Part shown: positions 17,301 to 25,779 of the stretch, one piece after another
Position numbering within the stretch: the first letter of the stretch is position 1
Layout of the letters: each line of letters starts with the position of its first letter
Origin: an uncultured Paracoccaceae bacterium
GTDB taxonomy: Bacteria > Pseudomonadota > Alphaproteobacteria > Rhodobacterales > Rhodobacteraceae
Reading direction: 5' to 3'
Length of the DNA: 64,000 nt
Assembly: GCA_947503935.1 (NCBI GenBank)
Contig: CANNFR010000001.1
Location: 1-64,000 of the forward strand
The notes under the pieces: generated by a model
Seen by the model: the letters and a program-made list of their open reading frames with translations, nothing else
What the model was told of the DNA's origin: nothing
Databases searched by the model: none
Position numbers and translations under genes: made by a program

Positions 17301-18365
17301 TTATTCCGGCGCGTTGGGCAGTTGAGCCATGAACGCGCCAAGAACGTCGGCGTAGTAGGACGCATCGAAGGTGGTGCCGTGGCCGCGCGTTTCGTTGTCC
17401 TCGGGAACGATGTAAAGCTCGGCATTCGGAATCTTCGCCATGTTCTCGGCCAGCATGGGCAGTTCCACCGGATTGCGTTCGTCGTCCTGGCTGAGGATCA
17501 CCAGAACATCCGCCTGAATATCGCCCAGCTTCGGTGTCGGATCAAAGTTCCGTGAAGCATTCCACATATACATGACGTCGTTCGCATCGCCGACCGTCTG
17601 CTGTTCCTTCCGCTCATCCACGAAGGCATCCGCCATCTCGCGCGTCGCGCCGATCTCTTGCAGGCGCAGGTTGCCGTTCGATGTCGCGATGCCGAACCAG
17701 GCTGACATGTAGCGCAGCATCGGCGGCTGTTCTTCGTAGTTGCCATTGTTCCAGGCCGGATCGTCACGCACCGCATCAATGACCATGCGCCGCATCATCC
17801 AGTTGCGCCCCGCCATGGGGCCCGGAAGTGACGCGATGGGGACACCGCCATCCATGAAATCGGGATACTCCGTCAGCCAGGTCCAAGTCAGCATGCCGCC
17901 CATCGAGAAGCCGATCTTGAGGTGCAGACGCTCGATACCGAGACCGTCTTCCAGCAGCATTTTCTGCGCATTGACCATGTCCATAAGCGTCTGTTCCGGA
18001 AAGTCAGCGCGCAGCTCGTCAGAGGGTTTCGAGCTTCCGCCCGAACCGATGGCATCGACCAGGATCAGAAAATACTTTTCCGCATCAAGCGGTTGACCAG
18101 GGCCATAGAGATTGCCTGCAAAAGCCTCCCCCAGCATACCTTTTGCCTGACCCGTTGTACCATGCGTGATCAGTACCGCCGGGTTCGCCGGATCGCCGAT
18201 CGTGAGATAGCTCACATTCATCTCCGGCAGAACCTCACCTGTTTCGAAGGTGAAATTCTCGATCATGTGATTGCCGCGTTGCGGCTCGGGGTAGTCCTGA
18301 GCATGCGCCCCAAGCGCTACCATCACGAAGGGCAAAGCGAGTGCCGTTTTGAAGTGAATAGTCAT
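17301..18365 (-). CDS. Exported alpha/beta hydrolase, homoserine-acetyltransferase-like fold
   Basis: A 354-residue protein with signal peptide MTIHFKTALALPFVMVALGAHA. The alpha/beta hydrolase core has the oxyanion segment LITHGTTGQAKG, the nucleophile elbow GFSMGGM (Ser near residue 155), the acid in LSQDDERNPVELP and the His in NETRGHGTTFD. The length and the LVDAIGSGGSSKPSD segment resemble MetX/homoserine O-acetyltransferase relatives, but an exported form points to a periplasmic esterase or acyl hydrolase instead. A GGGGAGGAG site precedes ATG at 18365. The gene is transcribed alone, downstream of and convergent with the second GntR gene. Confidence 0.85.
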   Translation of the reverse strand: MTIHFKTALALPFVMVALGAHAQDYPEPQRGNHMIENFTFETGEVLPEMNVSYLTIGDPANPAVLITHGTTGQAKGMLGEAFAGNLYGPGQPLDAEKYFLILVDAIGSGGSSKPSDELRADFPEQTLMDMVNAQKMLLEDGLGIERLHLKIGFSMGGMLTWTWLTEYPDFMDGGVPIASLPGPMAGRNWMMRRMVIDAVRDDPAWNNGNYEEQPPMLRYMSAWFGIATSNGNLRLQEIGATREMADAFVDERKEQQTVGDANDVMYMWNASRNFDPTPKLGDIQADVLVILSQDDERNPVELPMLAENMAKIPNAELYIVPEDNETRGHGTTFDASYYADVLGAFMAQLPNAPE

Positions 18366-18573
18366 GATCTCCTCCCCTAGCCGACCTATGTTTCCAACTG
18401 TTCTGCTGGTCCGGCCTTCGTACCAGACAGCGTGCAGATTTTTTCTGGCCTGTCAACATTTCCGAGAAGATATGATGGGGTCGCGGAAATAGTTTGGGGA
18501 CCCAGATCGTTGTGAACACAACCCAAAGCGCTTAAGCAATCTGACTGCGTAGATCACTAGATGACCACTCGAA

Positions 18574-19008
18574 ATGTCTGATCGCGATGAAGAAGAATTG
18601 TCAAAGAATGTTGCACCAGAGCATAATCTCAAAAATGTCAAAAGCGACACTGATGCACCAAAGGGTATATCCGGTACAGCAATTCCCTCTCCAAGCCCCG
18701 GCCTGGGCACGTCGAAGAGAACCGTCAGGTTTTTTGTTGACGTTGAAGTGGAAGCCGATGACCTTCCGATAGAGCAACAAGAAGACACCCGGCCCATTGC
18801 GTTAAAGATTGGTGATGCGGAGGTGGATGCCCAGTCTGAAAGTGATGGCCAGCAACTGAAGACTTTGGAGGAAATCAGATCAATTTCTGAACCCAAACAG
18901 GAATTGGAAGGGCCGAAGATTTCCCGAAGCGATTATGCCGAGGCTTTTCAGCGCGCCACGGAGCAATCATTGGCCCGCCAGCAAAGCCGTGATCAGGACA
19001 TCGACTGA
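18574..19008 (+). CDS. Uncharacterised acidic protein
   Basis: A 144-residue frame, strongly acidic and polar (MSDRDEEELSKNVAPEHN at the start, IEQQEDTRPIALKIGDAEVD in the middle, SRSDYAEAFQRATEQSLARQ near the end). Apart from one beta-like segment (RTVRFFVDVEVEADDL) it looks disordered. No signal peptide or membrane segment is seen. No clear ribosome site precedes the ATG. Base composition is AT-richer than the genes on the left. No family is recognised; it is possibly real because the frame is long for AT-balanced DNA and does not overlap another gene. Confidence 0.45.
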   Translation: MSDRDEEELSKNVAPEHNLKNVKSDTDAPKGISGTAIPSPSPGLGTSKRTVRFFVDVEVEADDLPIEQQEDTRPIALKIGDAEVDAQSESDGQQLKTLEEIRSISEPKQELEGPKISRSDYAEAFQRATEQSLARQQSRDQDID

Positions 19009-19026
19009 CGCGCTACCCGCCCGGCG

Positions 19027-19602
19027 TCAGAGCAGTTCGACCTTTCGACCGGCAGCCGGGTCAAAGCGTTTTCGAGGGGCTCCGCCGACGCTGTCGATGA
19101 TCTCATTCATCCAGACAACGATGTTGCTCGCTTGATACGTATCAATGAGATAGCGCAGGTCGGCAAAGGCGAAACTGCGCATCAATCGCGCATTCTCATG
19201 CGCGAGGATCAGGCCGATGCCTGCACCCCAGTCGTGGCCGACAACCGTGAGATCTTTCAGGTCGAGAGCGGCGACGAACCTGTCGAGATGAGCCACTTGC
19301 TCAGCCACACCGAAGCCAGTGCCTGTGCTGTTGCCGAAGCCGACCAGATCGACCGCGACGAGCCGCCGGCTTCCGTCGTCGAGCGCCGAGATCACGTCTC
19401 GCCAGATATGGGATGAGAATGGCAGACCATTGACGAACAGAACGGAGGGCCCATCCTCTGGACCGACCGCATAATAGGCGATCCGGGCGGCCTCCGTCTG
19501 GGCATACTGGATCGACGCGGGGCACGGAGGAAGACCTTGCGCAATCGCCAGAACAGTGATCATCGCGACAGCGAAGTTGAGGAGAATTGGGGTTCTGGGC
19601 AT
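19027..19602 (-). CDS. C-terminally truncated alpha/beta hydrolase
   Basis: A 191-residue protein with an N-terminal signal/anchor segment (LLNFAVAMITVLAIAQG) and the first half of an alpha/beta hydrolase: LFVNGLPFSSHIWRDVI (oxyanion loop), LVAVDLVGFGNSTGTGFG and the nucleophile elbow GHDWGAGIG with Asp as in dehalogenases/epoxide hydrolases. Family members run to about 290-330 residues; here the cap domain, the second acid and the catalytic His are missing, and the end (PAAGRKVELL) does not look like the fold. It probably is a deletion product. It lies downstream of a TetR gene and behind a perfect operator-like palindrome. Confidence 0.7.
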   Translation of the reverse strand: MPRTPILLNFAVAMITVLAIAQGLPPCPASIQYAQTEAARIAYYAVGPEDGPSVLFVNGLPFSSHIWRDVISALDDGSRRLVAVDLVGFGNSTGTGFGVAEQVAHLDRFVAALDLKDLTVVGHDWGAGIGLILAHENARLMRSFAFADLRYLIDTYQASNIVVWMNEIIDSVGGAPRKRFDPAAGRKVELL

Positions 19603-19611
19603 CTACGCCTC

Positions 19612-19637
19612 ATTTAGAGATTGCTTGGTCTCTAAAT
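19612..19637. promoter_or_regulatory. TetR-type operator before the truncated hydrolase
   Basis: ATTTAGAGA and TCTCTAAAT form a perfect 9-bp inverted repeat around TTGCTTGG, ten bases upstream of the hydrolase start. A matching imperfect copy lies directly in front of the TetR gene at 20311-20335, so the TetR protein probably binds both. Confidence 0.75.
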
Positions 19638-19684
19638 GCGCACAGAATATACGAACCGTCCAGTCTCTTATTCGTGAAGAGGTG

Positions 19685-20308
19685 TCAGGCCAGCGGATAT
19701 CCCCGTCGCGCCGTCTCGACGAGGGACAAGAGAACCTGGCGAGAGGAACCGCCCCTCGCCATGACCACCATTCCGTCGACCATGGCAGTGAGGAAGCTGG
19801 CCGCCTCGGCGATGCGCGCCTTCGGCAACACGCCTTCGGTCGCCGCTGCAGACGTGATCCGTGCCATCGCGCGCTCGAACCGATCGTTGATGTCCTTCAG
19901 CAGTGCGTCGAGTTCCGCATCCCGCCCGGCAAGTTCCAGCGTCGAGTTGCACCGCAGACAGCCCGGCGGCGCCTCCCCACCGGCCAGACGCTCAGCGGAT
20001 GCGGTCAGGACGGACTGGACGACCGCATCTGCATCCGGCCCTGTCTCGAGCGCTTCTGAAACCCGGCGATCGAACCTGCTCGCGTAGAGGTCGAGCGCCG
20101 CGGCGAAAATCGCCTTCTTGTCGCCGAAGGTGCGGTAAAGGGATGCCCGCGAGGCTCCGGTGGCGGCCACGAGGTCGTCCATCGTCGTGCCGACATAGCC
20201 TTGCCGCCAAAAGGTCAGCATGGCGGCTTCCAGCGCTTCGTCCTCGTCGTAACTCCGAGGGCGACCACGCGGTCGGGAGGCTTCTTCCAATCGATCCCAC
20301 CAAGGCAA
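19685..20308 (-). CDS. TetR/AcrR-family repressor
   Basis: A 207-residue regulator. The N-terminal helix-turn-helix is at residues 15-60: RGRPRSYDEDEALEAAMLTF, GYVGTTMDDLVAATGASRAS, then the hallmark LYRTFGDKKAIF. The C-terminal ligand domain includes GCLRCNSTLELAGRD, a segment typical of the family with a C-terminal domain of TetR_C type. It sits 82 bp upstream of the truncated hydrolase on the same strand and is likely autoregulated. The hydrolase's lost function may make the pair a relic, though the operators remain well conserved. Confidence 0.88.
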   Translation of the reverse strand: MPWWDRLEEASRPRGRPRSYDEDEALEAAMLTFWRQGYVGTTMDDLVAATGASRASLYRTFGDKKAIFAAALDLYASRFDRRVSEALETGPDADAVVQSVLTASAERLAGGEAPPGCLRCNSTLELAGRDAELDALLKDINDRFERAMARITSAAATEGVLPKARIAEAASFLTAMVDGMVVMARGGSSRQVLLSLVETARRGYPLA

Positions 20309-20310
20309 TG

Positions 20311-20335
20311 ATTAGAGACTGCCTGGTCTTTATAG
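20311..20335. promoter_or_regulatory. Second TetR-type operator copy
   Basis: This 25-bp site shares AGAGA.TGC.TGGTCT with the palindrome at 19613-19637 (about 19 of 25 positions). It lies within 3 bp of the TetR start codon, so binding would block both transcription and ribosome access. Confidence 0.65.
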
Positions 20336-21184
20336 CTCATGCTTGTCATGCTGCCAACGAGAACATGCCCGCAAAACCGCGACGCCGATCGAGCGGCCCA
20401 ATCGGTGTGTACAAAGAAAATGCCCGTGATTTCTGAAAACGTATCTTCCATGGGACAAACGGACCTTCGTGTACCTGTCGCGAACGACAGCAAAGTCCCG
20501 CAGACTGTGAGTTCGGCCGTCTCTGGACTTTGCACACGCAGCGAATGGCGGCTTTGCGGACTGCGACCGCAGCATCTCGACCTATTGGCTAACGGCAGGA
20601 AAGGGCCGGGTTGACCGAATCGGGCTGACGCAATGCTCAGATACAGCGCCGCACTTGAGGACCGCAGAGAGCGCAGACCTACAAATACTGCGGTGCGCGT
20701 GACGGTTCGCTTTCGGCAGTAGACTAAGTAGGCGCCTCATTTTGTGGTGAGCTGCGGACACACAAGATCGAAGGTTCGTTCGCTCCACTCATTTCAAGAG
20801 CATGGGTGGCGTTGGAAACAAGATCAGGTCGGCTTACATTGTAATTCAGTCGCAAAGTGACTACCTACAGCATACAAGGTCGTGGTCTTCTGCGGCAGGA
20901 GCGCATCGCCTGCCATAGCGGACTGCGGCTATCTATCATGAAAATTCAGCTGTCACGTCCCGTAGCAAGGATCTGATGTTTGGGAAGGTTGCCGATGTTA
21001 TCGCGCACGACCACATCGCACATGCGGTAGTTTTATACGTTTTGGCGGCCGGATACGCCCATGAATTATGATCGGATATGAACAGCGCCCTGTCGATCAA
21101 TACGACTTGGAAACGGCCCTGACATAAAATCTTGTCAGCGCAAAAAACAGTGAGGCGGCACTTTCTCCGTCAAAGGATCAAAAA
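20336..21184. other. Long gene-free stretch with a diverged dispersed-repeat copy
   Basis: No coding region on either strand is convincing over about 850 bp. Around 20480-20610 the sequence (CAAAGTCCCGCAGACTGT, GGCTTTGCGGACTGC) resembles the dispersed repeat found at 26221 and 31575, much diverged. The rest shows nothing recognisable. The last 100 bp should hold the promoter of the gene at 21185. Confidence 0.5.
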
Positions 21185-21538
21185 ATGACTTTTCCAGAAT
21201 GGACGAAACCCGGCATCTACGGTGCATTGGGTGGCGCGATTGCGGTTTCTATCCTCGGCTTTACTTGGGGTGGCTGGATGACGAGCGGCAACGCCCGAAC
21301 CATGGCACAGGACTTGGCAGCTGACGAAGTGACTTTGGCGATGGTGCCGGTATGCCTGAACATGTCCGCGGCCGACCCAGAACGCGCAGAGAAACTTGCG
21401 ATCCTTCAGGATGCTTCAGGATTTGGCCGCCGCAACGCAATGATGAAAACAGGGTGGGCGACCCACCCGGGTTCGAACGAGCCAGATCGCGACCTTGCAG
21501 ATGCCTGCCTAGCGGGGCTTGAGTTAGATGAATCATAA
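21185..21538 (+). CDS. Small single-pass membrane protein of unknown function
   Basis: A 117-residue protein with one membrane segment near the N-terminus (GIYGALGGAIAVSILGFTWG) followed by a soluble part exposed to the periplasm by the positive-inside rule. The soluble part contains one VPVCLNMSA and one ADACLAGLE cysteine and an FGRRNAMMKTGWAT segment. A weak AAAGGA site lies upstream. Its stop overlaps the start of the secreted repeat protein that follows, so the two are one operon. I have seen similar small proteins in Rhodobacteraceae but know no function. Confidence 0.65.
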   Translation: MTFPEWTKPGIYGALGGAIAVSILGFTWGGWMTSGNARTMAQDLAADEVTLAMVPVCLNMSAADPERAEKLAILQDASGFGRRNAMMKTGWATHPGSNEPDRDLADACLAGLELDES

Positions 21539-22355
21539 TTCGAAGCCAGCGCTGCAATTGTCCCAAACAGCTTGCGTGACACATATGTTGGCGGACACCC
21601 GACTGATTTCGGTCTTTTTTTTCGGACCTATCTTCGCTCTGCTTGTGTTTGCAATGCCTGCGCTTGCCCAAAACATGCCGGAAAACGCCGGCGCAAAGAG
21701 CTATGGTGACGGTTGGGAATGCAACGTCGGGTATCGGCTTATTGGCGATACTTGTGCAGCCGTTGTGGCACCGGAAAATGCATATGCGACGAACCGCACG
21801 TATGGTCCCGGATGGGAATGCCTTCATGGCTTCCGCAAGGTCGATGAAACGGCGTGTGTTGCAGTGGTTGTGCCCGATGGCGGGTTCCTGGACCCTTCTG
21901 GCGAACGCTGGCACTGCCTGCGCGGATTCCTCAAAGTCGACGATACCTGCCAAGAGGTCGTCGTGCCCGAAAACGCTTATCTGGTGGATGTGTCCTATGG
22001 GTCCGCGTGGGAATGTGAACGTGGGTTTGAGCAGGTGGATGACCTTTGCAAAGCCATTGCGGTTCCCATCAACGGATTTTTGAACGGATCTCGCTATGGT
22101 CAACCCTGGACATGCGAACGTGGCTTTTTTGAACAGGACGGTCGCTGCGAAGCCGTCGTTATCCCAGATCACGCATTCTTTGATGATTCAACCTACGGCG
22201 AGGGATGGAAATGCCAGAGGGGATATGAGACCTCTGGCGTCGGCTGCAAAGCGATAAACATCCCCGCGAACGCACACCTTGACAGATCTGGAAACCGTTG
22301 GGAATGCAACAGGAACTTCCGAAAATCCAAAGGTATCTGCGTTCTCAACAACTAA
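21528..22355 (+). CDS. Secreted protein of seven tandem two-cysteine repeats
   Basis: A 275-residue protein. An N-terminal export signal (LISVFFFGPIFALLVFAMPA ending ALAQ) is followed by seven repeats of about 31-34 residues, each with a W-[EHTK]-C-x2-G-[FY] element, a second Cys about 10 residues later and a [AVI]-V-P-[ED]-N-like end (for example GWECLHGFRKVDETACVAVV, AWECERGFEQVDDLCKAIAV). Two cysteines per repeat suggest one disulfide each, a beads-on-a-string domain array. A later ATG at 21585 would give a normal-length signal peptide. No known domain is recognised. The gene overlaps the preceding membrane protein gene by 11 bp. Confidence 0.75.
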   Translation: MNHNSKPALQLSQTACVTHMLADTRLISVFFFGPIFALLVFAMPALAQNMPENAGAKSYGDGWECNVGYRLIGDTCAAVVAPENAYATNRTYGPGWECLHGFRKVDETACVAVVVPDGGFLDPSGERWHCLRGFLKVDDTCQEVVVPENAYLVDVSYGSAWECERGFEQVDDLCKAIAVPINGFLNGSRYGQPWTCERGFFEQDGRCEAVVIPDHAFFDDSTYGEGWKCQRGYETSGVGCKAINIPANAHLDRSGNRWECNRNFRKSKGICVLNN

Positions 22356-22426
22356 GCGCATGCCGCTAACGCTTTAGTCTCAACATACGGTTGCGACGAC
22401 AGTGTTGCCATCAAAAGGAAAGTACT

Positions 22427-23626
22427 ATGAAAACCGAACTGCAAACGGCAGATGCCATCCGTCGTCCCGTCAGGGGTGCACAAGCGCCTCCTTCGACCAC
22501 GGACACCGCTATACAATCTACGTCCATCACCCAGATGAGTGTGCAGCCAACAGCGATTGTCTATTGCGAAAGTAACTTCGCAAAAATTGACGGCAAGACT
22601 GCGAACGGCCTTGTGCGTCATTCAGAAGCCTACCGGATACTCTCTGTCATCGATAGCGACCATGCTGGGCACAATAGCGGGCTGGTTCTTGATGCCGCAA
22701 TGAACCACATACCGATCTTCGAAGACCTCGACACTGCTGTGGCGCATGAAACCGTCACCCCAGATACCTTCATCTATGGGATGGCCCCCTCAACCGGGCG
22801 GCTTTCGCCAGCTGATCGTGGCGTCGTGCTGGATGCGATCGCGCGCGGTATGAACATCGTCAGTGGCCTGCATGAATATCTGAGCGACGACACCGAAATT
22901 GCGCAAGCCGCATCGGAACGACGCGTCACCATCCGCGACATCCGCAAACCCAAACCCAGCAAAGGCATGCGCTTGTTCGACGGCCGTGTCGCAAATGTTG
23001 ATGCGCTGCGCATCGCCGTTCTTGGAACCGATTGCGCCATCGGAAAACGGACGACTGCGACGGTTCTGGCGCGGGCCTTGAACGCACAGGGCATCAAGAC
23101 TGTGCTTGTAGGCACTGGCCAAACGGGTTTGATGCAGGGCGCAAAATATGGTGTGGCCATGGACGCCGTACCGCCCCAGTTTTGCTGTGGCGAACTTGAG
23201 GGCGCGATTGTCGCGGCCTCACAGGCAGAGCAACCCGATGTCATCCTGATCGAAGGCCAAGGTGCGCTGAGCCATCCGGCGTTCTGCACATCCGCCTTTA
23301 TCCTGCGCGGCAGCCAACCGGACGCCGTCATCCTTCAGCATGCACCAAAACGAGCCCATCGCTGCGATTTTCCCAACATGCTAATGCCCACTCCGGCAAG
23401 TGAGATTGCGTTGATCGAGGCGTTTTCGGATACCAAGGTCATCGGCGTCACGCTCAATCATGAGGGTATGTCCGAAGCCGAGATCACAAACACGATTGCA
23501 GGACTAAGCGAAAGACTTGGATTGCCCGTCACCGACGCACTCAGCCGACCGGCAGCACACCTGCTGGCCATGGTTGTTGCGGCCTATCCCGGCCTGCAGC
23601 AAGGGGTACCCGTGGCTGCAATATGA
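22427..23626 (+). CDS. DUF1611/DgcN-family P-loop protein
   Basis: A 399-residue protein. The core (residues about 50-395) belongs to the DUF1611 family: an N-terminal Rossmann-like part (TFIYGMAPSTGRLSP, GMNIVSGLHEYLSDD) and a P-loop part with GTDCAIGKRTTATVLARAL and LIEGQGALSHPAF. A DUF1611 member, DgcN, works with a racemase-superfamily enzyme in D-glutamate catabolism of marine Proteobacteria. The first 45 residues are a polar extension not usual in the family. ATG at 22427 has an AAAGGAAAG site. The next gene overlaps by 4 bp and encodes a PLP amino-acid racemase, which points to D-amino-acid turnover. Confidence 0.8.
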   Translation: MKTELQTADAIRRPVRGAQAPPSTTDTAIQSTSITQMSVQPTAIVYCESNFAKIDGKTANGLVRHSEAYRILSVIDSDHAGHNSGLVLDAAMNHIPIFEDLDTAVAHETVTPDTFIYGMAPSTGRLSPADRGVVLDAIARGMNIVSGLHEYLSDDTEIAQAASERRVTIRDIRKPKPSKGMRLFDGRVANVDALRIAVLGTDCAIGKRTTATVLARALNAQGIKTVLVGTGQTGLMQGAKYGVAMDAVPPQFCCGELEGAIVAASQAEQPDVILIEGQGALSHPAFCTSAFILRGSQPDAVILQHAPKRAHRCDFPNMLMPTPASEIALIEAFSDTKVIGVTLNHEGMSEAEITNTIAGLSERLGLPVTDALSRPAAHLLAMVVAAYPGLQQGVPVAAI

Positions 23627-24744
23627 GCAACCCACGCATAGAAGTAGACTTAAGCAAGATACGCCACAACACAGAGATTGTTGTTGGGCTGCTGAAGGCG
23701 CGCGGCATCCGTGTGACCGGGGTGACCAAAGCCGTTTGTGGGCATCCGGCAATCGCCCGGGCCATGCTCGACGGTGGCGCTGCAGGCCTTGCTGAGGCGC
23801 GTTTGAGCAATGTGAAGCGGCTACGCCAGTCTGGAATTACATGTCCGGTCACGTTGATCCGAACACCAATGCTGAGCCAGGTCGACGACGTCGTGCAAGT
23901 CTGTGAGGCGAGCTACAACACAGAGATAGTGGTGATCGCAGCCCTGGCCGCCGCTGCAATCCGGCAAAACACGGTTCATGGCGTTATCCTGATGGTCGAA
24001 ATGGGTGATCTGCGCGAAGGGATCATGCCACAAGATCTCGGCGAAATAGCACAGCAAGTGGTAGACATGCCCGGTGTGGCGCTGAAAGGCATCGGGGCAA
24101 ACTTTGCCTGTCTGAGCGGCACTGCACCGACGGCTCCAAAGATGCAGGCCCTGTCTATTCTTGCCAATGATGTTGAGGGGCAGTTTGGCCCATTTCTTCA
24201 GACAATATCTGGAGGCAACTCTGCAAGTCTGCCTTGGGCGTTCGGTGCGCGCGCTACTGGCCGGATCAACGATCTGCGCATTGGGGAAGCAATACTGCTT
24301 GGCGTCGATCCGATCACAGGGGATGACATTGGTGGCCTGTATCGGGACGCCTTCACGCTTGTCGCCGAAGTGATCGAAACGGACGCCAAGTCTGTGCGCC
24401 CACTTGTGAGCTGCGCTGATCACACCTTGGCAAGAATTCAGCTTGTCCCTGACACCTCAGAAACCACGCGGATAATTCTTGCCATTGGGCACCAAGACAC
24501 GGATGCGGCGGGGCTTTCGATGCCGCCGGGAAGTACTCTTATCGGCGCAACAAGCGATCATCTTGTCATTGGCACGAAAGATGCGACGCTCTGCGTTGGA
24601 TCGGAAATGCGGTTTCAGCTGAATTATGGCGCCTTGATGCGTGTCATGGCCGCCCCGGATATTCAGATAAATCTACGCAATGACCGACCCCTGCCAATCG
24701 CACACGATGCCTATGGCTTAAGCAAACATCTGGCACTGGTTTGA
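23623..24744 (+). CDS. Alanine/ornithine racemase-family PLP enzyme
   Basis: A 373-residue PLP fold-type III protein. The N-terminal TIM barrel holds the cofactor lysine in VTGVTKAVCGHP and other family segments (VDLSKIRHNTEIVV, LMVEMGDLREGI, SGGNSASLPWAF, RINDLRIGEAILLG); a C-terminal beta domain follows. This is the YhfX/ornithine-racemase branch rather than canonical Alr. ATGA overlap with the DUF1611 gene indicates a functional pair. The substrate is not readable from sequence; glutamate, ornithine or another amino acid are options. Confidence 0.85.
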   Translation: MSNPRIEVDLSKIRHNTEIVVGLLKARGIRVTGVTKAVCGHPAIARAMLDGGAAGLAEARLSNVKRLRQSGITCPVTLIRTPMLSQVDDVVQVCEASYNTEIVVIAALAAAAIRQNTVHGVILMVEMGDLREGIMPQDLGEIAQQVVDMPGVALKGIGANFACLSGTAPTAPKMQALSILANDVEGQFGPFLQTISGGNSASLPWAFGARATGRINDLRIGEAILLGVDPITGDDIGGLYRDAFTLVAEVIETDAKSVRPLVSCADHTLARIQLVPDTSETTRIILAIGHQDTDAAGLSMPPGSTLIGATSDHLVIGTKDATLCVGSEMRFQLNYGALMRVMAAPDIQINLRNDRPLPIAHDAYGLSKHLALV

Positions 24745-24793
24745 AAGACCTTGTTCCGACATGGCCCGACAAAACTGACAAGGAGAACGCCAA

Positions 24794-24985
24794 TTGGCAA
24801 AGCTGACAAAAACAAGCGTCTTCAAAGCGCAAACTCCCAAAGCGGAACCGCAGATGGACAAGACAAACCGCGTCGTTCGGAAGATGGTCGACGACGAAGC
24901 TGAACAGCGAAAAGTCAAGAACGACCGTCTTCGCAACGCACGCCTCGAACGAGAAGCGAACACGCCGAAGAAGCCCTCGCAGTAG
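24794..24985 (+). CDS. Small charged protein, TTG start
   Basis: A 63-residue, very basic and acidic helical protein (MAKLTKTSVFKAQTPKAEPQ, then VRKMVDDEAEQRKVKNDRLR, NARLEREAN). A strong AAGGAG site 8-9 bases upstream of TTG supports the start; no ATG is available before residue 21. It may be co-transcribed with the racemase 50 bp upstream. No family is recognised; the amphipathic helix could mediate nucleic-acid or protein binding. Confidence 0.65.
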   Translation: MAKLTKTSVFKAQTPKAEPQMDKTNRVVRKMVDDEAEQRKVKNDRLRNARLEREANTPKKPSQ

Positions 24986-25089
24986 TGCATAAGACAGGTT
25001 CACACATGGCCGCCACATAGCGACAAAGCACTTTTCGCCCGCGCCTTTCAATCTCCAGGGGCGACTAGACACACCTGAAGGAATTGCCC

Positions 25090-25371
25090 ATGACGCCCGC
25101 AGACGAGAGCACAACAAAAGTTCATTATATCTGCCAGACATATGTGGAACAGAAGCCCGGGCATGACGGGCAAGCAAGCCTCAAGATTGGCAAGCAATTT
25201 CAATATTCAACGGCAGCAGAAGCCCAAAATAGAGCCGAACGGGAAGCCCAGTCCGAGGATTGCGCCGGTGCTGATGCCTATATGATTAGTGAAGACCCAA
25301 ACAGTGGCGAAGTCGGATCGCCCAGCTTCCTTGTCAGGCTCGGTAATGTCCCTGAATTTGATGATTTATAA
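25090..25371 (+). CDS. Uncharacterised small soluble protein
   Basis: A 93-residue protein starting MTPADESTTKVHYICQTYVE, with KIGKQFQYSTAAEAQNRAER and EDCAGADAYMISEDPNSGEV. The pattern (a short beta strand with Cys, then an Ala-rich helix of 'AEAQNRAERE' type) resembles small one-domain proteins seen in many Rhodobacteraceae, without known role. The ATG at 25090 has a GAAGGA site; an in-frame TTG lies six bases earlier. Confidence 0.65.
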   Translation: MTPADESTTKVHYICQTYVEQKPGHDGQASLKIGKQFQYSTAAEAQNRAEREAQSEDCAGADAYMISEDPNSGEVGSPSFLVRLGNVPEFDDL

Positions 25372-25779
25372 AACTTCGTGATTGAGCATGGATCCGCCCA
25401 GCAATGCATTCCGACCGCAAAACAAGACAGACTTTTTTTGGTGCCTTTAGAGCAGCATGCTCCATTACTAAGGGCCGAGTTCACAGTTGAGCGGCCACTA
25501 GCGCGGCCCCATCAATAACACGATCCCTCCGCACGGTGTGAGTTCGCATCCCCGGAGGTTTTGCGCGTGCAGCAAACGGCAGGTTCGCCTGGCCGCGCTG
25601 CGGCATCTTGCCTGATCGGTGGACGGCAGCATTAGGCCGTCCTCGCCGAAGCAACGTGACCTACCGAGTGGACATGCTGCGTCCGATCTAACTTTGGCTT
25701 GGAGCCCACCTTGACCGATGCTGCGCAGCGAACCAAGGTCCGCAAAGTGGTTTCACTCAAGGTTGCGGATGAGGTCAAA
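25372..25779. other. Gene-free stretch with repeat-family sequence
   Basis: No gene is supported. From about 25500 to 25740 the sequence has elements of the dispersed repeat family (GCAGCAAACGGCAGGTTCG, GACCGATGCTGCG). That matters for the next gene: the in-frame TTG at 25699 lies inside this repeat-like DNA, so it is unlikely to be the true start. Confidence 0.5.

Noticed and set aside
20582-20788. Minus-strand frame of 68 codons in the gene-free stretch
   Set aside because: No ribosome site, no motifs, and it lies in repeat-like DNA.
22427-24744. The DUF1611/racemase pair as part of the RiPP pathway (epimerisation of the core)
   Set aside because: About 2.5 kb with unrelated small genes, repeats and pseudogenes separate them, and these families act on free amino acids, not peptides.
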